A stretch of 30,767 nucleotides of DNA from NCBI GenBank assembly GCA_021844645.1, contig JAKBTA010000009.1, positions 1 through 30,767 of the forward strand, in the 5' to 3' direction. The DNA comes from Nitrospirota bacterium (GTDB taxonomy: Bacteria; Nitrospirota_A; Leptospirillia; Leptospirillales; Leptospirillaceae). Under the pieces are notes generated by a model. The model was not told the DNA's origin and did no database searches. It saw only the letters and a program-made list of their open reading frames with translations. Each line of letters begins with the position of its first letter. The stretch's first letter is position 1. Shown in pieces: positions 8,138-15,896 of the stretch. A program made the position numbers and the translations under genes.

Positions 8138-11100
8138 ATGGCGAAAGAAGACAAAGAACCACCAGATCCACTATTCCGTTTTCGCTCTGAAATCCTGGGA
8201 AAGGGAGATCTCCTCCTGAATCTTCCTTTCGAAGGCATTTATGTGCTGGACGAGAAGGGATTTCTGGTTGATATGAGCGATACCTTCTGCAGCAGTCTTG
8301 GTTATTCGCGGGAAGAAATGAACGGGATGCATGTCTCCGGATGGAATGCCGTCTGGGACGATCCGGTGGTGAGTGCGCAATTTGAAAGTCTTGTCCAGAA
8401 CCCCCACCGGCGGACCATCACTTTCGAGACGGTCCACCGGACAAAATCCGGCCGCTTGATCCCCGTAGAAATCCGGGCCTCTTCGATCCGGCTTGACATG
8501 GGGGTTTTTGTCTATTGCTCCTCCCGGGACAAAACCGCCGAAATCAAGGCCCGCCATCTCTCAGAGATCAATGACCTGATGCTGAGAGTCAATCAGGAGA
8601 TCTCAACCGTCGAAAATGAGGGAGTTCTCCTCTCGAGGATCTGCGAAATGTCGGTGGAGTTTGGCCACCTGTCTCTTGCATGGGTTGGCCGTCCTGACGA
8701 TTCGGGCAAGTTCCTCTTCCTGGCATCTTCCGGAGACACGGAGTATCTCGATGGGATCGAGATCTCTTCAGACCCCGGTCTTCTTTTCGGAAATGGTCCG
8801 GCGGGGAGGGCTTTCCGGGAAGACCGGGCCATTTTCTTTGGTAACTTCGAGTCGGATAGGCGACTGGGCCCATGGAGGGAGCGGGCTTCACTGTTTCATT
8901 TTCAGACAACAGCTTCTCTTCCGATCCACCGGGGAGGGCAGGTCTGGGGCGTTCTGGTCGTCTACCATAAGGATATGGACTTTCTCAACACGGAGATGAA
9001 AACGCTCCTGGAAGAGCTTGCCAGGGATATCTCCCGTGGTCTTGACCGGCTTGATGCCAGGGTCAGGGAGAGAGAGCTGTTTGCTGTCCACCAGGCACTT
9101 CTGGACAATACCGTCGTGGGAATTGCCATGACCCAGGGGCGGAGGTTGTCTTTTGTCAACTTCCGCCTCCTTGAGCTTCTGGGCTATGACAACCCGGAAG
9201 AGCTTCTTGGTCAATCCACGCATGTTCTATATCCGGATGAGGAAGAGTATTTTCGAATCGGTAAAATCCACAGTGAAATCGATAAAAAAGGAACCGTCGG
9301 CATCACCGGTGTCCGGCTTGTGAAAAAGGACGGGACGATTCTTTTGTGCGATGTGTCGGCAAGTCTCGTAAGCATGACCCCGGAAAAAAAAGCGGTATGG
9401 ACCATCGAGGATGTCACCGAAAAACACCACCGCACGGAAAAGATCAAGCTGCTGTTGGGCCTCAACAAGATGCTCGCACAGGTCAACATGGCGGTTGCAG
9501 AAGCCCAGGAGGAGCTCAGCCTGATCCGGTCGATCTGTGACCTTGTGGTTCAGCTGGGGCACATGGAGCTTGCCTGGATCGGTCGCGCCGATGATTCGGG
9601 TGCGTTCTCATTCCTGGCCTCATCGGGGGAATCCGGATATCTTGAAAAAATGGCCGTATCTCCGGATGATCCATGTGGTCTGGGCCCTGCAGGACAAGCT
9701 CTTAGGGAAGGCAGGGCTGTTTTTAGTGGTTTGCGCAAGGAATCTCATTCCCCGTGGGTTGAGGAAGCCCGGAATTTTGGAATGAATTCGGCTGCGGCCC
9801 TTTCCATTTTCCGAAAAGGGAAAATCTGGGGATTTCTCGCTGTCTATCACCGGGCAGAGGGTTTTTTTGACGAAGACGATCTGAAGTCCTTGTTTCTTGA
9901 GCTGGCGCTTGATATTTCCCGGGGGCTTGACCGGATCGATGACCAGAAATCCCGATGGCTTCTCTCGAATGCCCTCTCCTCCATCGAGGACGGGGTGGCG
10001 ATTACCGATTCTTCCCATCTGGTGACATGGGTCAACAAGGCGTTTACCACGGTCACGGGGTATGCGCCGGATGAAATTGCGGGAAAGAATCTGAAAATTC
10101 TCCAGTCTCCGGAGACGGATTCCGAAACGGTGGAAGACATTCGACAGTCATTAAAGAACGGAACGGTTTTTCACGGCCAGATCCTCAATCTCCAGAAAGA
10201 CGGGTCAAAATTCTGGAACCTTCTCACAATCAATCCGATGCACGATGCGTCCGGCACCATCACCGGTTTCGTCGGGGTTCAGCGGGACATCTCGGATATG
10301 GTTGCACTAAAGGAGCAGCTCGAATTCCAGTCTCTCCACGATCCTTTGACCGGATTGCCCAACCGGAGGGCGCTTGATCAGCATCTGGCGATGGCAATGG
10401 CCAGATCCCGCCGAAATGGAACGGTCGTCGCGCTGGGACTCCTGGATCTTGATGATTTCAAGGCAGTCAATGACCGTTTTGGACATTCTGCCGGAGACAG
10501 GCTTCTCATCGATCTGGTGGCGAGACTTGAGGCAAGGCTCAGGGAAAATGATTTTCTTGTGCGTCTTGGCGGAGACGAGTTCATCATTGTCGTCGAGGAT
10601 CTTCTGGAGGAGTTGGTTCCCGGGCAGATTGAACCCTTTCTGCATCGTCTTCACGAGGTGGTCGAGGCTCCATTTATCGTTTCAAACGGGCAACAGGCAT
10701 TTGTCGGAATGAGTTTGGGGCTGGCTTTTTACCCCCTTGATGCAACGGAAGGAGATGCTCTGGTCCGTCAGGCTGATATCGCGATGTACAAGTTAAAAAA
10801 AGAAAAAGATAATCGAACAGTATGGTGGCAAAGAACTGACCAGTCTTCCCACATGGCCGGTTCTCCTGAACAGCTCAAGTCCTCCGATCCCTATGGTTCG
10901 GTGGTAAAGGTTCTTTTGGGAGGATATCAGCGAGAGATTGCCGTCGTCATAGAAAAGGTGGTCGGGAGTTTTTTTGACAAGCTGGCTCTGGAATCTGAGC
11001 CCGCTGTCATCTTTTCAAGCCTGTCCCCGGAAGAAATGATGCGTCTCAGGCTTCGCCAGGTTGAACATCTCAAGTTTCTTCTGGACCCTGAAACGACCAG

Positions 11101-11848
11101 GGAGGCCATTCTTGCCCGTGCAACGGAAATTGGGCGCATCCACTGTCTCGTGGGTGTCGGGAACACTCTTCTGCTCAAGGGAAAATCTTTTTATGTGAGA
11201 TATCTTAAGGACTATCTGGATCAGGAAATACTGGTTTTGATGGATCGTACGTACATTTTGGTGGCAGCAGAATGGCGCCTCCATGAAGATGTCGAGTCCC
11301 AGCTTCGTTCCGAGGTGACCACGATGGACCACTACCAGAGGATCCTGTCCTTGCCTCTTCCCCCGAAGGGAATAATGTGGACGGAGGCACGCGCCATTGA
11401 AGTGAGGGAACTTGGGCGCTTGCCTGGTGTTCAGGCTGTTTTGTTGGTCAAACCTGACAGTCGTGGTGTATTCGTGATTGAGGAAAATGGTGGAGCAGTC
11501 GGAGAGGTCGGTTCATTTGTATTGCGGACACAGTCGCTTGAGCCGGTCATAGATCCTGCTTCTCCCCGTGGTCAAGGCCTTTTATCCAGGACATGGCGCT
11601 CTCTCCATTTTCAAACGGCTCCTTCTTTTCATCTTGATCCGACCCTTGCTCCCTGGCTTGATGTGGTCACCAGGCTGGGAATCAATTCGGCGATGGTTCT
11701 TCTGGTCAGGGATGATTCCAAAAAACCAGTGGCCGCCATTGCCATTTACGGAGCTTATCCCAATCAGTTCGAGTCGTCCTGGATGAAGCAGTTTGCCCTG
11801 GGGGTTGAGCAACGATGGGGGAAAATCTGGACCCTGAGCCAACATTGA
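8138..11848 (+). CDS. PAS/GAF diguanylate cyclase with C-terminal globin-like and GAF-like domains
   Basis: A soluble protein of about 1236 residues. In order: PAS (22-142), GAF (148-310), PAS (314-430), GAF (437-604), PAS (606-720), GGDEF (727-887), sensor-globin-like helical domain (about 919-1050), and a GAF-like domain to the end. GGDEF is intact (811-815) with a REND inhibitory site nine residues before it. The globin-like part carries IGRIHCLVGV, with H1002 in the position of the proximal heme histidine of sensor globins, preceded by conserved helix residues such as SFFDKL and QVEHLKFLL. The two GAF domains resemble each other (LAWVGRPDDSG and LAWIGRADDSG), so a PAS-GAF unit was duplicated. 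The start is uncertain: ATG 8138 has GGATAGG ten bases upstream; ATG 8114 and GTG 8081 are in frame. Confidence 0.9.
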   Translation: MAKEDKEPPDPLFRFRSEILGKGDLLLNLPFEGIYVLDEKGFLVDMSDTFCSSLGYSREEMNGMHVSGWNAVWDDPVVSAQFESLVQNPHRRTITFETVHRTKSGRLIPVEIRASSIRLDMGVFVYCSSRDKTAEIKARHLSEINDLMLRVNQEISTVENEGVLLSRICEMSVEFGHLSLAWVGRPDDSGKFLFLASSGDTEYLDGIEISSDPGLLFGNGPAGRAFREDRAIFFGNFESDRRLGPWRERASLFHFQTTASLPIHRGGQVWGVLVVYHKDMDFLNTEMKTLLEELARDISRGLDRLDARVRERELFAVHQALLDNTVVGIAMTQGRRLSFVNFRLLELLGYDNPEELLGQSTHVLYPDEEEYFRIGKIHSEIDKKGTVGITGVRLVKKDGTILLCDVSASLVSMTPEKKAVWTIEDVTEKHHRTEKIKLLLGLNKMLAQVNMAVAEAQEELSLIRSICDLVVQLGHMELAWIGRADDSGAFSFLASSGESGYLEKMAVSPDDPCGLGPAGQALREGRAVFSGLRKESHSPWVEEARNFGMNSAAALSIFRKGKIWGFLAVYHRAEGFFDEDDLKSLFLELALDISRGLDRIDDQKSRWLLSNALSSIEDGVAITDSSHLVTWVNKAFTTVTGYAPDEIAGKNLKILQSPETDSETVEDIRQSLKNGTVFHGQILNLQKDGSKFWNLLTINPMHDASGTITGFVGVQRDISDMVALKEQLEFQSLHDPLTGLPNRRALDQHLAMAMARSRRNGTVVALGLLDLDDFKAVNDRFGHSAGDRLLIDLVARLEARLRENDFLVRLGGDEFIIVVEDLLEELVPGQIEPFLHRLHEVVEAPFIVSNGQQAFVGMSLGLAFYPLDATEGDALVRQADIAMYKLKKEKDNRTVWWQRTDQSSHMAGSPEQLKSSDPYGSVVKVLLGGYQREIAVVIEKVVGSFFDKLALESEPAVIFSSLSPEEMMRLRLRQVEHLKFLLDPETTREAILARATEIGRIHCLVGVGNTLLLKGKSFYVRYLKDYLDQEILVLMDRTYILVAAEWRLHEDVESQLRSEVTTMDHYQRILSLPLPPKGIMWTEARAIEVRELGRLPGVQAVLLVKPDSRGVFVIEENGGAVGEVGSFVLRTQSLEPVIDPASPRGQGLLSRTWRSLHFQTAPSFHLDPTLAPWLDVVTRLGINSAMVLLVRDDSKKPVAAIAIYGAYPNQFESSWMKQFALGVEQRWGKIWTLSQH

Positions 11849-11870
11849 ACATTTGCCCGAGAACATTCTT

Positions 11871-11897
11871 TTGAGCCATGATCCCCTGTGCTACACT
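11871..11897 (+). promoter_or_regulatory. Promoter with extended -10 (TGCTACACT)
   Basis: TTGAGC (11871-11876) and TACACT (11892-11897) lie 15 bases apart, and TG precedes the -10 at 11889-11890, giving an extended -10. It sits 44 bases before the start of the secreted-protein gene. The same TGCTA core recurs before the DUF1844-like gene and the tRNA gene. Confidence 0.45.
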
Positions 11898-11940
11898 GGT
11901 TTTTCCCGGGATTTTCCAATCTCACCGATCGGAGACGTTC

Positions 11941-12606
11941 ATGATGCAGTGGCTGAAAAAGATCTTTCACGGGATCGGCTTTTTGATCGTTTTTCCGGGC
12001 TTTTGTCTGGCCCAGACGGCCCCTCTTCTGGGCCCGGATCATTTTTCGGCGACGATTGAAAGCTCGTTTGATGGCAGGACGGTGACTTCACGGTTCTACC
12101 TGTCCCATATGAAGGTCCGTCTTGAACCGCAGTTGCCCGGTTCGCTGGCAGGAGATACATACGAGATCATTCTTCCCGGATCGGGAACAATGACGATGGT
12201 CTTGCCAGAGCGGCATCTGTGCATGAAAAAGAACGTTCCGCCCCAAACAGAGGCCCAGATCCAGGCTTTTGCAGCGCGGGCAGAAAAAAGTGGAGTCCTG
12301 ACGGTTGTGGGCCATGAAACGCTTGATGGCCATCCGGTGGTTGTCAGTCTCCTGGCCTATCATTCACCGAACCCCGATACCCCCCGGACAATCAAGTTCT
12401 GGAACGCGACGGATCTCGAGAATGTCCCTCTGAGGGAGGTGGTGACCATGGCCAACGGAAATGTCTACACGCTCCATTACAAAAACATCGATCTGTCTGA
12501 CCCCTCTCCTTCCCTCTTCATTGCACCCGCCAACTGTTCCCGTTTTCCGGACATCAAGTCCCTGATGAAAAACTTTGGAATGGGGGGGCATCTTTCCATT
12601 CCATGA
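11941..12606 (+). CDS. Secreted protein of unknown function, DUF4412/LolA-like
   Basis: A 221-residue protein with an N-terminal signal peptide (KK, then a hydrophobic stretch to about residue 24, with a plausible cut after CLA), so it is probably periplasmic or outer-membrane associated. The mature part reads like a one-sided beta-sheet protein: alternating strands, a GDTYEIILPGSGTMTMVLPE segment, and a late VTMANGNVYTLHYKNID strand pair. This pattern recalls DUF4412 and LolA-type lipoprotein-handling folds, but I cannot assign a function. ATG 11941 is chosen because GGAGA lies just upstream and it starts the signal peptide; the longer frame from 11878 would bury it. It has its own promoter candidate and is followed by queA after 63 bases. 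Confidence 0.72.
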   Translation: MMQWLKKIFHGIGFLIVFPGFCLAQTAPLLGPDHFSATIESSFDGRTVTSRFYLSHMKVRLEPQLPGSLAGDTYEIILPGSGTMTMVLPERHLCMKKNVPPQTEAQIQAFAARAEKSGVLTVVGHETLDGHPVVVSLLAYHSPNPDTPRTIKFWNATDLENVPLREVVTMANGNVYTLHYKNIDLSDPSPSLFIAPANCSRFPDIKSLMKNFGMGGHLSIP

Positions 12607-12669
12607 GCTTTGACGCCTGACTGTTTCCGGACGCTTGCTCCGGCAATCTGTTGAAAGGGTTGATCGACA

Positions 12670-13782
12670 ATGACTGCACCGTCTTCTCCTTCCGGGGGAT
12701 CCGCTGAAGAAAAAGAGGACATCGCGTCTTCTTCCTATGATTATGAGCTGCCACAGTCTGCAATCCGGCTTTCTCCTCCGGAAAACCGGGATGGTTCAAG
12801 GATGATGGTTGTTCCCAGGCGGCTGAATTCAAGGCAAGAGCTCGTTCTGGACCATGTCTCCTCCCTTCCGGACTATCTTCTTCCGGGAGACCTGATTGTT
12901 TTAAACGACACCCGGGTCATTCCGGCAAGGGTTTACGGTCAAACGTCTTCCGGTCGGGCCATTGAGGTTCTGTTCTTGTCATTCGGATCAGCTTCGGACT
13001 CAAAAGTCCTTTTTCTGGCAAGGAACCCGGGAAAAACATCCACGGAGATCGAATTTCCCGGGGGAATGACTCTCTCCGGAATCCGGCGGCTTGACGGGAA
13101 AGACTGTTATGAGGGACTCCTTCCACAGGGGCTTGATATCATTGCATGGCTTGAAAGGTCGGGCGAGATGCCGCTTCCTCCCTACATCCAGAAATACCGG
13201 AAGGCTGACAAGGCTGACCGGGAGCGCTATCAGACGGTTTTTTCCCGGACTCCGGGTTCGGTGGCCGCTCCGACCGCGGGTCTCCATCTTTCGGGGGAGA
13301 TCCTGGAACGACTTGACCGTAAAGGGGTGGAGAAGGCGTTTGTGACCCTTCATGTCGGCATGGGAACGTTTCGCCCCCTTTCCGCAAGTTTTCTGGGGGA
13401 ACATCAAATGCACGAAGAGTGGTTCTCCGTCCCGGAGACGACTGTCGACCTGATGGAAAAAACCAAAAAAAGGGGTGGACGAATCATTGCGGTTGGAACG
13501 ACGGTGGTCCGGACGCTTGAAAGCATGGCCAGATCCGGTAAAACTTCCGGGGATACGGACCTGTTTATTCGCCCTGGACATTTTTTTGTGCACGTTGACG
13601 GCCTGCTTACGAACTTTCATCAGCCCCGTTCGACCCTTCTTGTTCTTCTTGATGCTTTTCTTGGGGGAGAGGACAGATGGAGGGTTCTCTACAGGGAGGC
13701 CCTTTCCCGTGGGCTCTCGTTTTTGAGCTATGGAGATGCCTGCCTCATTCTCCCTTCGGAAGAAGGACGGAGTGCAGGTTGA
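12670..13782 (+). CDS. queA: S-adenosylmethionine:tRNA ribosyltransferase-isomerase
   Basis: QueA transfers and isomerises the ribosyl part of S-adenosylmethionine onto preQ1 in tRNA, giving epoxyqueuosine at the wobble position of GUN-anticodon tRNAs. Length (370 residues) fits the family. Signature blocks are present in order: YDYELP near the start, NDTRVIPAR (78-86), PLPPYI, APTAGLHLS (family APTAGLHF), LHVGMGTFRP, NFHQPRSTLLVL (family NFHLPKSTLLML), and LSFLSYGDACLI at the end. The first 20 residues are a low-complexity extension rich in S and E. ATG 12670 has AAGGG about eleven bases upstream, slightly far. No other queuosine genes are in view. Confidence 0.97.
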   Translation: MTAPSSPSGGSAEEKEDIASSSYDYELPQSAIRLSPPENRDGSRMMVVPRRLNSRQELVLDHVSSLPDYLLPGDLIVLNDTRVIPARVYGQTSSGRAIEVLFLSFGSASDSKVLFLARNPGKTSTEIEFPGGMTLSGIRRLDGKDCYEGLLPQGLDIIAWLERSGEMPLPPYIQKYRKADKADRERYQTVFSRTPGSVAAPTAGLHLSGEILERLDRKGVEKAFVTLHVGMGTFRPLSASFLGEHQMHEEWFSVPETTVDLMEKTKKRGGRIIAVGTTVVRTLESMARSGKTSGDTDLFIRPGHFFVHVDGLLTNFHQPRSTLLVLLDAFLGGEDRWRVLYREALSRGLSFLSYGDACLILPSEEGRSAG

Positions 13783-13798
13783 CCGGCCAGGAACACGG

Positions 13799-13828
13799 TT
13801 CGATCGTATGTCCGGGATATGCTAGACT
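13799..13828 (+). promoter_or_regulatory. Extended -10 promoter before DUF1844-like gene
   Basis: TGCTAGACT (-10 TAGACT at 13823-13828) lies 64 bases before the start codon at 13892. The -35 is poor (TTCGAT at 13799), as often seen with extended -10 promoters. Downstream in the leader, GGGCC (13841-13845) and GGCCC (13853-13857) can pair into a small stem. Confidence 0.4.
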
Positions 13829-13891
13829 CGAAAAAACACTGGGCCGGAAGCTGGCCCGTCAAAGCCGTTTCATTCATTGAGGGAGGAATTC

Positions 13892-14545
13892 ATGGCAGAA
13901 GACCGGAAAAGTCAGGAAGAGGAAATCATTGTTAACGACAGAAGGCCCAGATTTGATATGGACGCTCCGGAAGAGGTTGTCTCCACAACCGAAAAAGCCA
14001 CGGCCGGGGAAGAGCCGGAAAGCCATGGAGGGATGCATGACCATGCAGGAGAGGATGGCCAGACAAAAGCCCCGCGAGCTCCCAAACTTGAGCATATCCT
14101 TTCTTTTCTGGCCGGGATGGCCCTTTCCCATCTGGGCATCGACCCGGAAACAGGCGTGCCGGACGCGGGGTTCAGCGTTCGGGAGGCCCGATTCATGCTC
14201 AGTCTGATGGAGATGTTCCAGGAGGCATTTCGGGATAAGCTTCCGATCTCGGCCCTTTCCGACAGAGGGGATCTTCCTGCCGAGGAGGAGCCTCGTCTGG
14301 GACACATCCCCGCCCTTCTCGGAGCCCTTGCGATCAATGCTCTTGGCGTCGATCCCCGAACAGGCCAGCAGGTCCGCAATCCCGAGCCGCAGGCGGCCCA
14401 GTTCTATATCGACCTGATGGACCTTTTCCTGAAGGAATCAGGCGATTCCCTTCCTGTTGAAGATAGGGACTACATCAAGGATATGCTCTACCAGACAAGG
14501 ATGTTTTTTGTCCGGCAGAGGGATAAGGGTCCGAAACTGTCCTGA
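13892..14545 (+). CDS. Tandem DUF1844-like protein
   Basis: A 217-residue cytoplasmic protein of unknown function. The first 70 residues are acidic and probably disordered. Two repeats then follow with the same plan: LEHILSFLAGMALSHLGID (about 71-90) through a predicted amphipathic helix ARFMLSLMEMFQEAF, and LGHIPALLGALAINALGVD (about 142-160) through AAQFYIDLMDLFLKE and a last helix MLYQTRMFFVRQR. Each matches the DUF1844 pattern (a short alpha-helical hairpin with LG, then an IDLLEML-like helix and a final LR-x-x-YV-like helix), so this is a duplication. DUF1844 proteins are usually single-repeat and about 80-120 residues. GGGAGGAATTC directly before ATG 13892 fixes the start. Confidence 0.72.
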   Translation: MAEDRKSQEEEIIVNDRRPRFDMDAPEEVVSTTEKATAGEEPESHGGMHDHAGEDGQTKAPRAPKLEHILSFLAGMALSHLGIDPETGVPDAGFSVREARFMLSLMEMFQEAFRDKLPISALSDRGDLPAEEEPRLGHIPALLGALAINALGVDPRTGQQVRNPEPQAAQFYIDLMDLFLKESGDSLPVEDRDYIKDMLYQTRMFFVRQRDKGPKLS

Positions 14546-14581
14546 AATGGTTTGTCCGGTTTTAAAACCTGGAAGACAAGG

Positions 14582-14599
14582 GGGAAGCGCAAGCTTCCC
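14582..14599 (+). promoter_or_regulatory. GNRA-capped hairpin before the AsmA-like gene
   Basis: GGGAAGC (14582-14588) pairs perfectly with GCTTCCC (14593-14599) across a GCAA tetraloop, a very stable RNA hairpin. It ends 15 bases before the GTG start of the next gene and has no T-run, so it is more likely an mRNA stability or translation element than a terminator. A perfect 12-bp palindrome, GGTTTTAAAACC, lies at 14558-14569 just upstream. Confidence 0.4.
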
Positions 14600-14614
14600 T
14601 GATAGCGATAGAAA

Positions 14615-15883
14615 GTGAAGGATCCTTTCATCGAAAGAGATGGCCTGTCAGGACGTTTTTCCCGAAAAGCGCTGTTCTGGACGCTTTTGGGGCTTGTATT
14701 GTTTTTTGGTGGCATCTTTTTCATTGGCCATGTCCTTGAAAGTGCTCTTTCCAGGGACCTCGGGAGGTCTGTTGCCCGAACCTTCCATGGGTCGCTTTCG
14801 ATTCGTTCGCTGAAAGTGGGGATTTTTTCCAGGACGCTTGAGGTTCGTGGGGCGACGATCTCCTTTCCGCTTTCCGGTTCCTCCAATGGACAAGGCCCTA
14901 TGACGCCGCTGGTGAGGATCCGGAAAGTATCGGGCCATTTCCGGCTTTTTTCCCTGCTGAACCGGGTCTACGATATCAGGGACCTGTCTTTTTCGGGTGT
15001 CAGGATCACCGCCGTCAACCAGGGGGGGCGTGACAACTTCAGAAATGTTCTGACCCGGTGGTCATCGGGAATCCATGGTGGGGTCGAGGGGGGCGCAACG
15101 GTCAGGGACTTCCGGATCAAGGATTCTTCCATTCTTCTCCTGAAGGGCAACGGAAATGTGATTCTCAAGATACAGGGACTTTCCGGGGAGATCAGGCCCA
15201 ATCTTCTGATGGACCGTTTTCGTGCCCGTTTTCGTTCCGGTCCGCTCACGCTCCATTTTCCCGGTGGTCCCCTGAGGGTTCCTGCCACAAGACTCAGCGG
15301 GTCCTTTGACTCGGGTACCCTTCGTGACTTCAGGGTTGACCTCCTGCAGGATCCTTCCCATGTCTCAATTGAGGGACGGGTCACCCAGATTAGCGAGTCT
15401 CCGTTTCTGGACCTGTTTTTTCATGGAAACCTTGATCTGGCCGGGCTTTCTTCAATGCTTTCCCATGTTGACAAAACGGGCAGCAAAATAAGGGGGATGC
15501 TCAGGCTGGACGGATATATTCATGGTCCATTCGATCGCTGGAAAGGGAAGGCCATTCTCAGCGGAAAAACCCTTTTCCTGGGCGGGGAGGCGATTGACCG
15601 CCTCTCGGTTGAGGGGCACTTCGCCCCGTTTGTTCTTCGGCTTGATCCGGTTCTCATCGATTCGGGAAAAAGGCATGTTCACGGGACAATGTCTGCCCGG
15701 TTTTCCGGGACGAATCCGGGTGTCAACGTCGATATGGCCGTCGACGAACCATCTCCTTCCTTTCTCGGGTCGGTTCCGATGACGGTCAGGGTGTTCCGCC
15801 GAATTCCGATTTCCGGAGATTTTTTTAACAATAAATCATGGAAAAACCTCTGGAAGAAAGTGATGGGAGATGATTTTTCCTGA
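14615..15883 (+). CDS. AsmA/DUF748-like inner-membrane protein
   Basis: A 422-residue protein with one N-terminal membrane anchor (about 19-41, ALFWTLLGLVLFFGGIFFIG) and a long beta-rich periplasmic part. Features typical of the AsmA/DUF748/TamB-like lipid-transport superfamily are visible: an RSLKVGIFSRTLEVRGATIS start, repeated LSFSGV and VRDFRIKD strand blocks, and a late LDGYIHGPFDRWKGKAILSG segment. Family members form groove-like bridges for phospholipids, but the specific cargo is not evident. The start is GTG 14615, with no strong ribosome site and a stable hairpin just upstream. The 3' end lies 13 bases before the likely GTG start of the NtrY-like kinase, so the genes are probably co-transcribed. 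Confidence 0.72.
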   Translation: MKDPFIERDGLSGRFSRKALFWTLLGLVLFFGGIFFIGHVLESALSRDLGRSVARTFHGSLSIRSLKVGIFSRTLEVRGATISFPLSGSSNGQGPMTPLVRIRKVSGHFRLFSLLNRVYDIRDLSFSGVRITAVNQGGRDNFRNVLTRWSSGIHGGVEGGATVRDFRIKDSSILLLKGNGNVILKIQGLSGEIRPNLLMDRFRARFRSGPLTLHFPGGPLRVPATRLSGSFDSGTLRDFRVDLLQDPSHVSIEGRVTQISESPFLDLFFHGNLDLAGLSSMLSHVDKTGSKIRGMLRLDGYIHGPFDRWKGKAILSGKTLFLGGEAIDRLSVEGHFAPFVLRLDPVLIDSGKRHVHGTMSARFSGTNPGVNVDMAVDEPSPSFLGSVPMTVRVFRRIPISGDFFNNKSWKNLWKKVMGDDFS

Positions 15884-15896
15884 GGGAGGTTCCCCC

